Below are positions 31,366 through 37,375 of a stretch of DNA of 37,432 nucleotides, in pieces. Under the pieces are notes generated by a model. The model had not been told where the DNA came from, did no database searches, and saw only the letters and a list, made by a program, of their open reading frames with translations. This stretch comes from a virus. The stretch is taken from positions 1 to 37,432 of the IMG/VR virus record IMGVR_UViG_3300011113_000485; one strand, written 5' to 3'. How positions within the stretch are numbered: position 1 is the first letter of the stretch; every line of letters begins with the position of its first letter. Made by a program: the position numbers and the translations under genes.

Positions 31366-32565
31366 ATGCCATTAAACATCAATAATCTAACCGCCGGAAC
31401 TCCGGTTACATTCAACGCTCAAACGTCCGCTCAACGGATGGTATTCGATTCTGCTACCGTTGCGTTCCGGATTGTTAATAACACTCCGGGGATTGTCACC
31501 GTTATGGAGGAGAACTCCGATAGTTTTATTTGTCAAGTGGATCCCGGTGCAACCGCCTTTGGTCTGATGCAGAACGCTATTCTGGTCGAAGCTCAATATC
31601 CGGGGCCAGTTACCGTAACCCCTTATACTTGGGTTCCCGTATCTGCAAATTCTCCTCAGACGTTTACTGGAAATTACACAACCAACTTCCCAATTCAGAT
31701 CAATGCTGGGAACGTGTCGCAGGTTGAACCAAACAATTACAACACAAACCCTAGTTTTGCCCAAAATAATGGCTTGCAGGTTCAAGGTTATGACAGCGGT
31801 GGAAGTGTCGCACAATTAATTGTTTCATTTTATACTGCAGGTACAAATGCACAATTAGCATTTAATAGGTGCAACGGCACATACGCTTCAAAGACTGGCA
31901 TTTTGAACAATAACGCTTTAGGTGCAGTCAATTTTTATGGAATGAAAACCACTCAAACCAATGCACGTTTTGCAGGTGGTTGGCAATGGAACGCTTCAGA
32001 AGATTGGGGAACAACCAATCATGGAAGTCAAGCGATTGTCACCGTGTATCGAAACGTTGATGGTGCGTCCAGAAGTTCATTTATCAGAAATGATGGTGTG
32101 TGGGAACCGGGATACGGAATCCGATTTGGAACTACTGGTTTGTCGGTGCTTTCTACCTATGAGGAAGGGACTTGGACTCCGGTGGTTAGTTCAACCGGAG
32201 CAACGTTTAGCGTTAACGCTACGGAAACTGTTGGAAGGTATATTCGGATCGGGAAACAAGTTACGGTTGAATTTGCGGTTCAGTTGTCCGGGGCAACTAC
32301 CGGAACGACCACTAACCAAATCAACATTGCGGGGATGCCATACGCTTCTCAACTGCTTGGCACGGGTCACAATCACCGTCCGGTTCTTATCGGGGAAGGT
32401 TTTACTACCACCGCAACGAGCGGGCTGGTAGCGAACCTTATTGCATCAACCGCATTTAATGTTGCAGTTGCGTCCACTACAGGTGGAACGGCCGCATTAA
32501 CTGCTGCAACATTTAGTGGTTCTGGATCAAGAATCACCGGAGCGTTTACCTATCAGGTGGCATAA
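31366..32565 (+). CDS. Tail fibre-like protein, copy 2
   Basis: This 399-residue paralogue of the preceding gene shares the first 95 or so residues at nearly 90% nucleotide identity by eye. It keeps GIRFGTTGLSVLSTYEEGTW at the C-terminal boundary, but its middle and C-terminal parts are unrelated (for example AGNVSQVEPNNYNTNP). Duplicated N-termini with different tips suggest two receptor specificities or a mixed fibre. The start is four bases after the previous stop. No enzymatic motif is seen. Confidence 0.75.
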   Translation: MPLNINNLTAGTPVTFNAQTSAQRMVFDSATVAFRIVNNTPGIVTVMEENSDSFICQVDPGATAFGLMQNAILVEAQYPGPVTVTPYTWVPVSANSPQTFTGNYTTNFPIQINAGNVSQVEPNNYNTNPSFAQNNGLQVQGYDSGGSVAQLIVSFYTAGTNAQLAFNRCNGTYASKTGILNNNALGAVNFYGMKTTQTNARFAGGWQWNASEDWGTTNHGSQAIVTVYRNVDGASRSSFIRNDGVWEPGYGIRFGTTGLSVLSTYEEGTWTPVVSSTGATFSVNATETVGRYIRIGKQVTVEFAVQLSGATTGTTTNQINIAGMPYASQLLGTGHNHRPVLIGEGFTTTATSGLVANLIASTAFNVAVASTTGGTAALTAATFSGSGSRITGAFTYQVA

Positions 32566-32566
32566 A

Positions 32567-33112
32567 ATGGAAGTAATTACTAAAGTAAAAGAAGTCGTAG
32601 TCGTACCAAAACAAGATGGTTTGGTCATTGAAGTCAGGAAAGAAGATGTCATTGTTCACGATGGCGTTGAAGTCGGGAAAGGTCAGAAGGGAGAATTCAT
32701 TGACGCCTTTGAACTCTTGCCCAACCAAGTAGATGCGGTCATGGGATTTGCGGCCAACGTTCTCGGAAAGAAGATTGACAAGGACGCCGAAATCGTTGCC
32801 ATCAACGTGCAGGTTGTTGAACCCGATATGTTCGTTTCTATTGCCACCGTCAATCCGTTGGTAGACGAGAACGGGGTTCGATTGGGCCAAACTGCTCCGC
32901 ACCGAACAGTTATCACCCTCAGCAAAGAGGATCAGTTAGCTTTGGGTAACTTTGTTGAAAAGCAACTGGACGCCATGCACCAAGACGTTCTTGCTCACCA
33001 AGAAGCGGAACTTGCCAAGGAAGAAGCTACACGGTTGGAAGCAGAAAAGAAAGCACAATTGGAAGCAGAACTTGCAAAGTTGGAAGCAGAAGAAAAAGTC
33101 GTGGTAGAATAA
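32567..33112 (+). CDS. Hypothetical coiled-coil protein, last late gene
   Basis: This 181-residue protein starts at ATG 32567, one base after the fibre stop. An in-frame start 17 codons earlier lies within the fibre gene. The first 130 residues are alpha/beta (MEVITKVKEVVVVPKQDG, IDAFELLPNQVDAVMGFAAN). Residues 145-180 form a strong Glu/Ala/Leu coiled coil (LAKEEATRLEAEKKAQLEAE). No family is recognised. It could be a fibre-assembly chaperone or a small tail protein. It ends the rightward transcription unit, with a terminator 47 bases later. Confidence 0.65.
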   Translation: MEVITKVKEVVVVPKQDGLVIEVRKEDVIVHDGVEVGKGQKGEFIDAFELLPNQVDAVMGFAANVLGKKIDKDAEIVAINVQVVEPDMFVSIATVNPLVDENGVRLGQTAPHRTVITLSKEDQLALGNFVEKQLDAMHQDVLAHQEAELAKEEATRLEAEKKAQLEAELAKLEAEEKVVVE

Positions 33113-33158
33113 CACCAGTTGGATTCGTTCAACTAAATTCTCTCTCGAAACTCCTCTA

Positions 33159-33188
33159 CCCCCACCAGAAATGGTGGGGTGTTTTTTT
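33159..33188 (+). terminator. Rho-independent terminator of the late operon
   Basis: CCCCACCA (33160-33167), a GAAA loop and TGGTGGGG (33172-33179) form an eight-pair stem with a stable GNRA tetraloop, followed by TG and seven T. It ends the late rightward genes. Confidence 0.9.
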
Positions 33189-33193
33189 ATTTT

Positions 33194-33239
33194 AGTTCTC
33201 CGGGATTTCCGGAGAACTGACCATTTCGGTGACGTCACC
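33194..33239. repeat. Inverted repeat and a 12-bp palindrome
   Basis: AGTTCTCCGG-GATTT-CCGGAGAACT (33194-33218) is a perfect ten-pair stem, and GGTGACGTCACC (33228-33239) is a perfect palindrome. Neither has a U-tract on the correct side. They lie between a terminator and a tRNA-like 3' end, where an integrase or accessory factor could bind. Confidence 0.5.
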
Positions 33240-33272
33240 AATATGGTTTTGCGGTGTACCAAAAGGCTAAAA

Positions 33273-33301
33273 TGGAGGAGAGGGCGGGAATTGAACCCGC
33301 C
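33273..33301 (-). other. tRNA/tmRNA 3'-end-like sequence; candidate phage attachment site core
   Basis: On the minus strand the 29 bases form a T-arm (GCGGG-TTCAATT-CCCGC), a seven-base acceptor 3' strand (CCTCTCC), one discriminator base and CCA. The upstream strand that should pair (GGAGAGG) is not found within 130 bases. The anticodon region does not fold convincingly. This is the expected look of an attP core copied from a host tRNA or tmRNA gene. A decayed tRNA is the alternative. Confidence 0.6.
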
Positions 33302-33338
33302 GGATGCATCCTGCTATCCAAGCACAATCCAAACAATC

Positions 33339-33374
33339 AAAAAAAATAACCCCCCGCTGACCTGACACGGGGAG
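33339..33374 (-). terminator. Rho-independent terminator of the rightmost minus-strand operon
   Basis: On the minus strand CCCCG (33372-33368), an 11-base loop and CGGGG (33356-33352) are followed by GGTTATTTTTTTT. It lies 41 bases after the stop of the last minus-strand gene and faces the plus-strand terminator, bracketing the attachment-like region. Confidence 0.8.
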
Positions 33375-33414
33375 CCATCTTCAACCAAACTGAACCATTT
33401 CTAGCTCAATTCAA

Positions 33415-33699
33415 TTATACGCTATTTACCTTTCCAAGTTCCATCCTTAGGATCAACGGTGTTTGTTCTCCGGCATAAAGTCCGGCGACGTTGAATTCAA
33501 AGTGTTCGATCGCGTCTTCCTCGGTCATTCCCTCTTCCATGAAAATACGAATGATTTGGTCTGCCGAGTAGACAAGCCTTAGCCCTTGGCCGTGGACTTC
33601 CCCTACTCCTACAACGGCTGCATCCAGCCCATCGAACTTGATGACGCCTTCGCTTTCGTCCAGCAGATTAAACAATTCTTCTACGTTACTTACTATCAT
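33415..33699 (-). CDS. Conserved small phage protein of unknown function
   Basis: This 94-residue acidic protein resembles from memory a widespread phage family seen in many tailed phages, with the pattern 'FdGLDaAvvGvg ... lvYsad.ii ... ma.eDA.ehfeFNvaGlYaGE.tPl'. Here FDGLDAAVVGVG, LRLVYSADQIIRIF and HFEFNVAGLYAGEQTPLIL are clear. The function is unknown to me. It overlaps the methyltransferase gene by 14 bases and is the last gene before the terminator, so it is co-transcribed with the modification genes. Confidence 0.7.
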   Translation of the reverse strand: MIVSNVEELFNLLDESEGVIKFDGLDAAVVGVGEVHGQGLRLVYSADQIIRIFMEEGMTEEDAIEHFEFNVAGLYAGEQTPLILRMELGKVNSV

Positions 33700-34459
33700 T
33701 TTCTATTGCGTTCCTTATTGCCATAAGCAATGGGTAAACCTGTTGCGGAACCACCGCGTTGCCTAAAGAAGTTATTCTGTCCACCCGATCGGAAACCCCA
33801 TTAGTGTTTCTACGAACTCGGGGTTCAGATACAACCGTTGGGTTGACTTCCCATTGTTTCCAGTCACCTCCTCTAATTGGTTGCCAATGACGGCGACTAG
33901 CATCTTCCCGTGGGCTTTTACCTTTTCGCTCGGGGCCAAACGCCTCACCGGTTTGTAGTCTTGACTTGCAAGTGGTGTGGGCAAGAATGAAGAGTCTTTT
34001 ACGCTTATGTGTGGCTCCAATATGATAAGCTCCATAATTCGCCCATCCAACGCTATACCCCAACGCGGCCAAGTCATCAAGGAGTCGTCTGAAGAAGAAT
34101 CCAGATTCAGCGGCAAAGAGTCCAGAGACGTTCTCTCCCAAAAACCATGCTGGTTTAACTTGCTCCAACACTCTAACGGTGTCGGGCCACAAATTTCGCT
34201 CGTCGTCAGAGGCTTTCTTTTGGCCCGATTGACTAAAAGGCTGACAAGGCCAACCAGCCGAGAGTAAAGTAACTTGTTCGCGATAAGGTGTTCCATCAAA
34301 CTCTTTTATGTCTCCAAAAATTGGCACGTCCGGGAAGTTCTTTCTTAATACCCGTTGGCAGAACTCGTCCTTTTCGACCATGCAAATATTCTCAAAACCG
34401 GCCCATTCTGCTGAAAGGTCTATGCCACCGATCCCGGAGAATAGACTCATGTGAGTCAC
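33686..34459 (-). CDS. C5 cytosine DNA methyltransferase
   Basis: This 257-residue enzyme transfers a methyl group from S-adenosylmethionine to cytosine C5. Visible motifs are I (FSGIGG, 7-12), III (GDI, 49-51), IV with the catalytic cysteine (GWPCQPFSQSG, C72), VI (LGENVSG, 108-114), VIII (HIGATHKRKRLFILA) and X (RITSLGNAVVPQ). The GTG start at 34459 shares GTGA with the stop of the previous gene and has GGAG nine bases upstream, better than the ATG three codons later. The target-recognition region between VIII and X is short (about 60 residues), so the target is probably short. No partner restriction enzyme is visible. Confidence 0.92.
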   Translation of the reverse strand: MTHMSLFSGIGGIDLSAEWAGFENICMVEKDEFCQRVLRKNFPDVPIFGDIKEFDGTPYREQVTLLSAGWPCQPFSQSGQKKASDDERNLWPDTVRVLEQVKPAWFLGENVSGLFAAESGFFFRRLLDDLAALGYSVGWANYGAYHIGATHKRKRLFILAHTTCKSRLQTGEAFGPERKGKSPREDASRRHWQPIRGGDWKQWEVNPTVVSEPRVRRNTNGVSDRVDRITSLGNAVVPQQVYPLLMAIRNAIENDSK

Positions 34460-34611
34460 TTTCTATTTCTCCAATCTCTATATTCTCCAAGCATCAGCAA
34501 ACAAACTATCAGAAAAAAGAAACACTCAACCGATAATGCGCCAAATCCAACGATTAATGCATTGGCCGTATTCCATGCTTCTTCCTCATTCATTTTAATT
34601 TCTTTTCCCAT
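34456..34611 (-). CDS. Small single-pass membrane protein, 51 residues
   Basis: This gene is short and lies between two modification genes. It begins MGKEIKMNEEEAWNTANAL, has one hydrophobic segment (about residues 19-41, GALSVECFFFLIVCLLML) and ends in the charged EYRDWRNRK. The start lies 22 bases inside the upstream Mom-like gene and the stop overlaps the methyltransferase start by four bases (GTGA), so translation is coupled. Its role is unknown. A membrane-located partner for the modification genes or an independent exclusion protein are both possible. Confidence 0.6.
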   Translation of the reverse strand: MGKEIKMNEEEAWNTANALIVGFGALSVECFFFLIVCLLMLGEYRDWRNRK

Positions 34612-35153
34612 CTAACTTTTGGAGCGGTTGCTTGTGATGGATTTCTTTTTCTTGAAGTTCTTGTCCATTCCCCGCCTACGCTGTTACCTGATATTTCCCA
34701 ACCGGACGCTTTGTAAATTGTTCCCGAGTGAACCTCCGTGTCTTGATAAGAAATTAAACGATCCAGTTCAGGAAACCGTTTTTTAATATCTTTGACCATC
34801 CATGCGATGAATCTGCTTGCTGTATTTTTGGGGGACAACTCTGAAATTGCCAAACGGCGAAGTTCGTAAACGTTTCCTTTAATCATCCTTGCAACCGGCA
34901 TTGACCAAATAGCACAAGCGTAAAACCTGTTGTCAAATTCTGCTGCATAGCAAAACCCATAAGTTCGGTAAATATTTGACGGAACCACGTTTGGCAATTT
35001 ACTATGCCAAAGACGGTTTAAATCTATCGCCGTTGGAACGTCAATTGGAACAAATTCAAACTGGAGCGGTGAGATCGGAATCACACCGTCTCCATCCATT
35101 TGGAACAATGGTTGTGCTATTGGTACACCATCACCGCTAAAGTATAAACTCAT
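34590..35153 (-). CDS. Mom-like GNAT-fold DNA modification protein
   Basis: This 187-residue protein resembles the Mom family of phage Mu, which converts adenines to acetamido-adenine and blocks many restriction enzymes. Residues 96-152 carry the recognisable core YELRRLAISELSPKNTASRF, then KDIKKRFPELDRLISYQD and GTIYKASGW. The family shares a GNAT-like fold and often the 'SxR...lkkr.p....iSy.D...GtIYqasgw' pattern. No Com regulator is recognised. The gene is coupled to the 73-residue gene upstream (17-base overlap) and to a membrane protein downstream. The chemistry it performs here cannot be inferred from sequence. Confidence 0.75.
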   Translation of the reverse strand: MSLYFSGDGVPIAQPLFQMDGDGVIPISPLQFEFVPIDVPTAIDLNRLWHSKLPNVVPSNIYRTYGFCYAAEFDNRFYACAIWSMPVARMIKGNVYELRRLAISELSPKNTASRFIAWMVKDIKKRFPELDRLISYQDTEVHSGTIYKASGWEISGNSVGGEWTRTSRKRNPSQATAPKVRWEKKLK

Positions 35154-35358
35154 CCTTCCAACCTTCCCTCTCTGCTATCTCGACCAGCTCCTTACCGTTG
35201 ACAATGCCGAGGCTATCTTTTGTAGAAAACTTCGACAAGCCAAACATCCCTCCGTATGTTCGCTTGAATCCAGTTGATGACTCAACATTGTTCGCTCGGT
35301 AGTCGGTGTTGAGGTTGAGCCAACCCAAGGCTTTCAACGCTCTTAGGTAGTCACTCAT
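35137..35358 (-). CDS. Hypothetical protein with N-terminus shared with the upstream gene
   Basis: This 73-residue protein starts with MSDYLRAL, as does the PP-loop gene directly upstream (MSDYLRVL). The shared stretch covers the start codon and the next six codons. The remainder (WLNLNTDYRANNVESSTGF ... ELVEIAEREGWKDEFIL) is not recognised, although YGGMFGLSKFSTKDS could contact nucleic acid or protein. It starts immediately after the previous TAA and overlaps the Mom-like gene by 17 bases. A small partner of the neighbouring enzymes is plausible. Confidence 0.6.
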   Translation of the reverse strand: MSDYLRALKALGWLNLNTDYRANNVESSTGFKRTYGGMFGLSKFSTKDSLGIVNGKELVEIAEREGWKDEFIL

Positions 35359-36135
35359 TTATACACCGCACATCCCTTCGCATTCAAACTTAAAAAGTTC
35401 TTGTTGACCTTCATGCAAGAAAATAACATTAGACAAAGGTTTTCCGCTTTTGTGCAAAAATGACTCCCCATCCAGCCTATAAAGGTTTCGTATTTTTGTG
35501 TCAAAGTCAACTGCTTCTGCAAACTCATCTGGACGCCTCTCCTTCATCTCCAGCCAAAAAGCATCATTGTGAAATGGACACGCTATGCACGATGATTTCG
35601 GCGTATTCCCGAAACCTTGCTGGTTCAAGTAAACCATGCAAGCTGAACGAGACATTCCAATCTCCAAAAGTGGCCACCTATTTTCTATATATTTAACATC
35701 GGATGCTTTTGCTCGGTGCGATTCATCAGTTGAAATGCCGATCCACAATTCAACCCGTTTAGGTTTACGCTCCTTGTAAATTTCTCTGATTCGTTTTCGG
35801 ATCGGCTGAATTTTGTAGTGATAAGTACACATTCGGTTTATCATCCCAACTCTTCCTTCACCATTAGTTGTAAAGAACGGCATATTTGCAAACCACTCAC
35901 CCGATTTACCTCTCTCTATGGTTTCGGTTTTAATATTTCCAGCAGTCACTATTTCAATCGGGATACTCCCCATCTCTTGCAACTTTTTAAGATGCGTGTA
36001 CACCGATTCTGGTTCATATTGTGTATCTGCAAAAATAGCTAAATCGGGTTTTGTTTCCCACTTTTCAGCCATTAGGTAAAGTGCGGTTGACTGTATTCCC
36101 GCACCAAAGCTTAAAACTCTCAAGTAGTCACTCAT
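35359..36135 (-). CDS. PP-loop ATP pyrophosphatase / PAPS reductase-like protein
   Basis: This 258-residue protein starts at ATG 36135, which has GGAGG seven bases upstream and shares ATGA with the preceding stop. The N-terminal SFGAGIQSTALYLMA (9-23) is the PP-loop that binds ATP in PAPS reductases, NAD synthetase and thiouridylases. DLAIFADTQYEPESVY follows, then the cysteine motifs MCTYHYKIQPIRKRI and KSSCIACPFHNDAFW, ending in FECEGMCGV. This phage subfamily is common but uncharacterised. The cysteines suggest an iron-sulfur or zinc site. A role in sulfur or nucleobase modification of DNA is possible, given the neighbours. A sulfate-assimilation role is less likely in a phage. Confidence 0.82.
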   Translation of the reverse strand: MSDYLRVLSFGAGIQSTALYLMAEKWETKPDLAIFADTQYEPESVYTHLKKLQEMGSIPIEIVTAGNIKTETIERGKSGEWFANMPFFTTNGEGRVGMINRMCTYHYKIQPIRKRIREIYKERKPKRVELWIGISTDESHRAKASDVKYIENRWPLLEIGMSRSACMVYLNQQGFGNTPKSSCIACPFHNDAFWLEMKERRPDEFAEAVDFDTKIRNLYRLDGESFLHKSGKPLSNVIFLHEGQQELFKFECEGMCGV

Positions 36136-36314
36136 TTTCTGTCCTCCCAACCCCATCCAAAGAAAATACGAGCCATCAATCGGTGGAACCAGTTGGGCTT
36201 TGTTTGAACTCGTACATGGAATGACGAGGTGATTATCCACTTGCCAACGTGGTCATGTTTCTTGATTTCTTCGGTGTGTTTGTAGGTATATGTTTTGATT
36301 TCTGCGTCATTCAT
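36132..36314 (-). CDS. Small hypothetical protein
   Basis: This 60-residue basic, Trp/His-rich protein (for example WFHRLMARIFFGWGWEDRK) ends in an ATGA overlap with the PP-loop gene. It starts at ATG 36314, inside the end of the preceding 32-residue gene. No family is recognised. The aromatic, basic C-terminus could associate with a membrane or nucleic acid. The overlaps on both sides support the coding call. Confidence 0.55.
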   Translation of the reverse strand: MNDAEIKTYTYKHTEEIKKHDHVGKWIITSSFHVRVQTKPNWFHRLMARIFFGWGWEDRK

Positions 36315-36405
36315 GCTCGCTCATCTCCTCCGCCGTAGCAAATGCCCAAACAATGATGCCAACGCTGACGATGATGAAGACCAGCAGCCCTTGGAAGAAG
36401 GTCAT
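36307..36405 (-). CDS. Very small membrane protein, 32 residues
   Basis: ATG 36405 overlaps the TGA of the preceding gene by four bases (ATGA) and has GGAGG upstream. The product begins MTFFQGLLVFIIVSVGIIVW and ends FATAEEMSEHE, a single strong membrane segment with an acidic C-terminus. It ends eight bases into the next gene. At 32 residues it is at the limit of detection, so the call rests on the overlaps and the membrane segment. Confidence 0.5.
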   Translation of the reverse strand: MTFFQGLLVFIIVSVGIIVWAFATAEEMSEHE

Positions 36406-36740
36406 TCCTCCCCCTCCAAAATCTCAACGCACTTAAATTTTTTACCAACAGCTTCCATCGGAATATTCTCTCCCAACCACGAACCTTTTACCATCTCTAT
36501 GGAAGGAATGAACTCAAACTCAATCGGTTCGGACTTATGTTCAAATAATGACTTGATGCCCAAAGTAGGGAACAATTCTTCTGGAATAAATGCATCAGCA
36601 TATTCCCACCTAAGTCCAATGCAATCGCTGTGGTAGTACTCTAGCACCACCTCGCTGCCTCCTATCTTATACATCTTGCCATTCACCTCAACATGGGTGG
36701 CATTTGCCAGACTACACTCCTCAAACTTCTTCTCGCTCAT
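36402..36740 (-). CDS. Hypothetical acidic protein
   Basis: This 112-residue protein is not recognised. It is acidic with strand-rich segments (HVEVNGKMYKIGGSEVVLEY) and a C-terminal KKFKCVEILEGEE. The start has GGAGG at good spacing and lies 20 bases inside the preceding 55-residue gene. The stop overlaps the next ATG by four bases. It is probably a small accessory protein of the modification operon, with no visible catalytic motif. Confidence 0.6.
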   Translation of the reverse strand: MSEKKFEECSLANATHVEVNGKMYKIGGSEVVLEYYHSDCIGLRWEYADAFIPEELFPTLGIKSLFEHKSEPIEFEFIPSIEMVKGSWLGENIPMEAVGKKFKCVEILEGEE

Positions 36741-36888
36741 TTATCTCCTCCTTTTCTCTTGCCAAATCTATCAACGTTTGCTCGCTGATGATGTCGGTCT
36801 CACCATCAAAACTGATGTTAAAAATGCCTCTGTTCGTCTCAACAATCTTGAATTCGTCCAAGATTTCTATTGCTCTTTGTATGGTCAT
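36721..36888 (-). CDS. Small hypothetical protein, 55 residues
   Basis: ATG 36888 overlaps the upstream TGA by four bases. The product begins MTIQRAIEILDEFKIVETNR and ends with a charged helix (LIDLAREKEEINEREEV). It is helical at both ends with a short strand (GIFNISFDGETD) between, and resembles no family I know. Its last 20 bases overlap the next gene. It is too short for ordinary prediction cut-offs but fits the coupled pattern of the operon. Confidence 0.55.
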   Translation of the reverse strand: MTIQRAIEILDEFKIVETNRGIFNISFDGETDIISEQTLIDLAREKEEINEREEV

Positions 36889-37160
36889 TTCTTCTCCTCC
36901 TTTTGCTGCCGTTCAATAACGAACCCTTCCGGGATCCCGTCTCTCAGATACCAATAAACAGTCCAACTATAAAGTTTGCATAACGTTTTCAGGTGCAATT
37001 CAACACGTTCCCCGAAAGGTGTGTGCAACACCGCTAACGCAATTACCTTGCCTTTTATTTCTTTGCCGTTTAGTTTGTATGGTGAGCGTTTGTGCGACAC
37101 AAGGTCACCCACGTTTACATAGTCCGTTACCGGTGGCATAACTACGTCTGACAATTTCAT
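36885..37160 (-). CDS. Small beta-rich protein
   Basis: This 91-residue protein starts at ATG 37160, with AGGTGA upstream. An in-frame extension to 37235 would overlap the preceding gene by about 75 bases. It has a strand-rich N-terminus (DYVNVGDLVSHKRSPYKLN) resembling small SH3-like barrels, and a basic end (RQQKEEKK). No family is certain. It overlaps both neighbours by four bases, so the genes are translated in series. Confidence 0.55.
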   Translation of the reverse strand: MKLSDVVMPPVTDYVNVGDLVSHKRSPYKLNGKEIKGKVIALAVLHTPFGERVELHLKTLCKLYSWTVYWYLRDGIPEGFVIERQQKEEKK

Positions 37161-37375
37161 TGGATCACCTCTCCGTTTCGGAGAATCCCCCAACCGGGCG
37201 CAACGCCCTCGGCTGAATTGTATATGTAATTCCAAGTGTAATCATTGTGTTTTTGGAGATAGTACTTGAAGGTTACGGTAATCTTCTCGTCCCCTTCCAG
37301 ATTAGCTACCTGCCAATAAACACGATCCGGAGCCGCCTTTGCATAAACAACGTCACCGACATTGAACTGAATCAT
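37157..37375 (-). CDS. Small beta-rich protein, paralogue of the edge gene
   Basis: This 72-residue protein begins MIQFNVGDVVYAKAAPDRVY and ends GWGILRNGEVIQ. The start shares ATGA with the stop of the cut gene at the right edge. The 'VGDVVYAK' start is like an SH3-type barrel. Its C-terminus resembles the visible end of the gene beyond it (WAVKRNGKVIQ), so the two are probably tandem paralogues. The function is unknown. Confidence 0.6.
   Translation of the reverse strand: MIQFNVGDVVYAKAAPDRVYWQVANLEGDEKITVTFKYYLQKHNDYTWNYIYNSAEGVAPGWGILRNGEVIQ

Noticed and set aside
30192-32565. Diversity-generating retroelement
   Set aside because: The two fibre genes share their starts and not a 3' template/variable pair, and no reverse transcriptase is present.
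33268-33340. Complete tRNA gene
   Set aside because: The T-arm and acceptor 3' strand are convincing, but no GGAGAGG partner or proper anticodon and D arms can be folded nearby.
33686-34459. Restriction-modification system
   Set aside because: Only the methyltransferase is present. None of the neighbours resembles a restriction endonuclease, so a solitary phage methyltransferase is the better reading.
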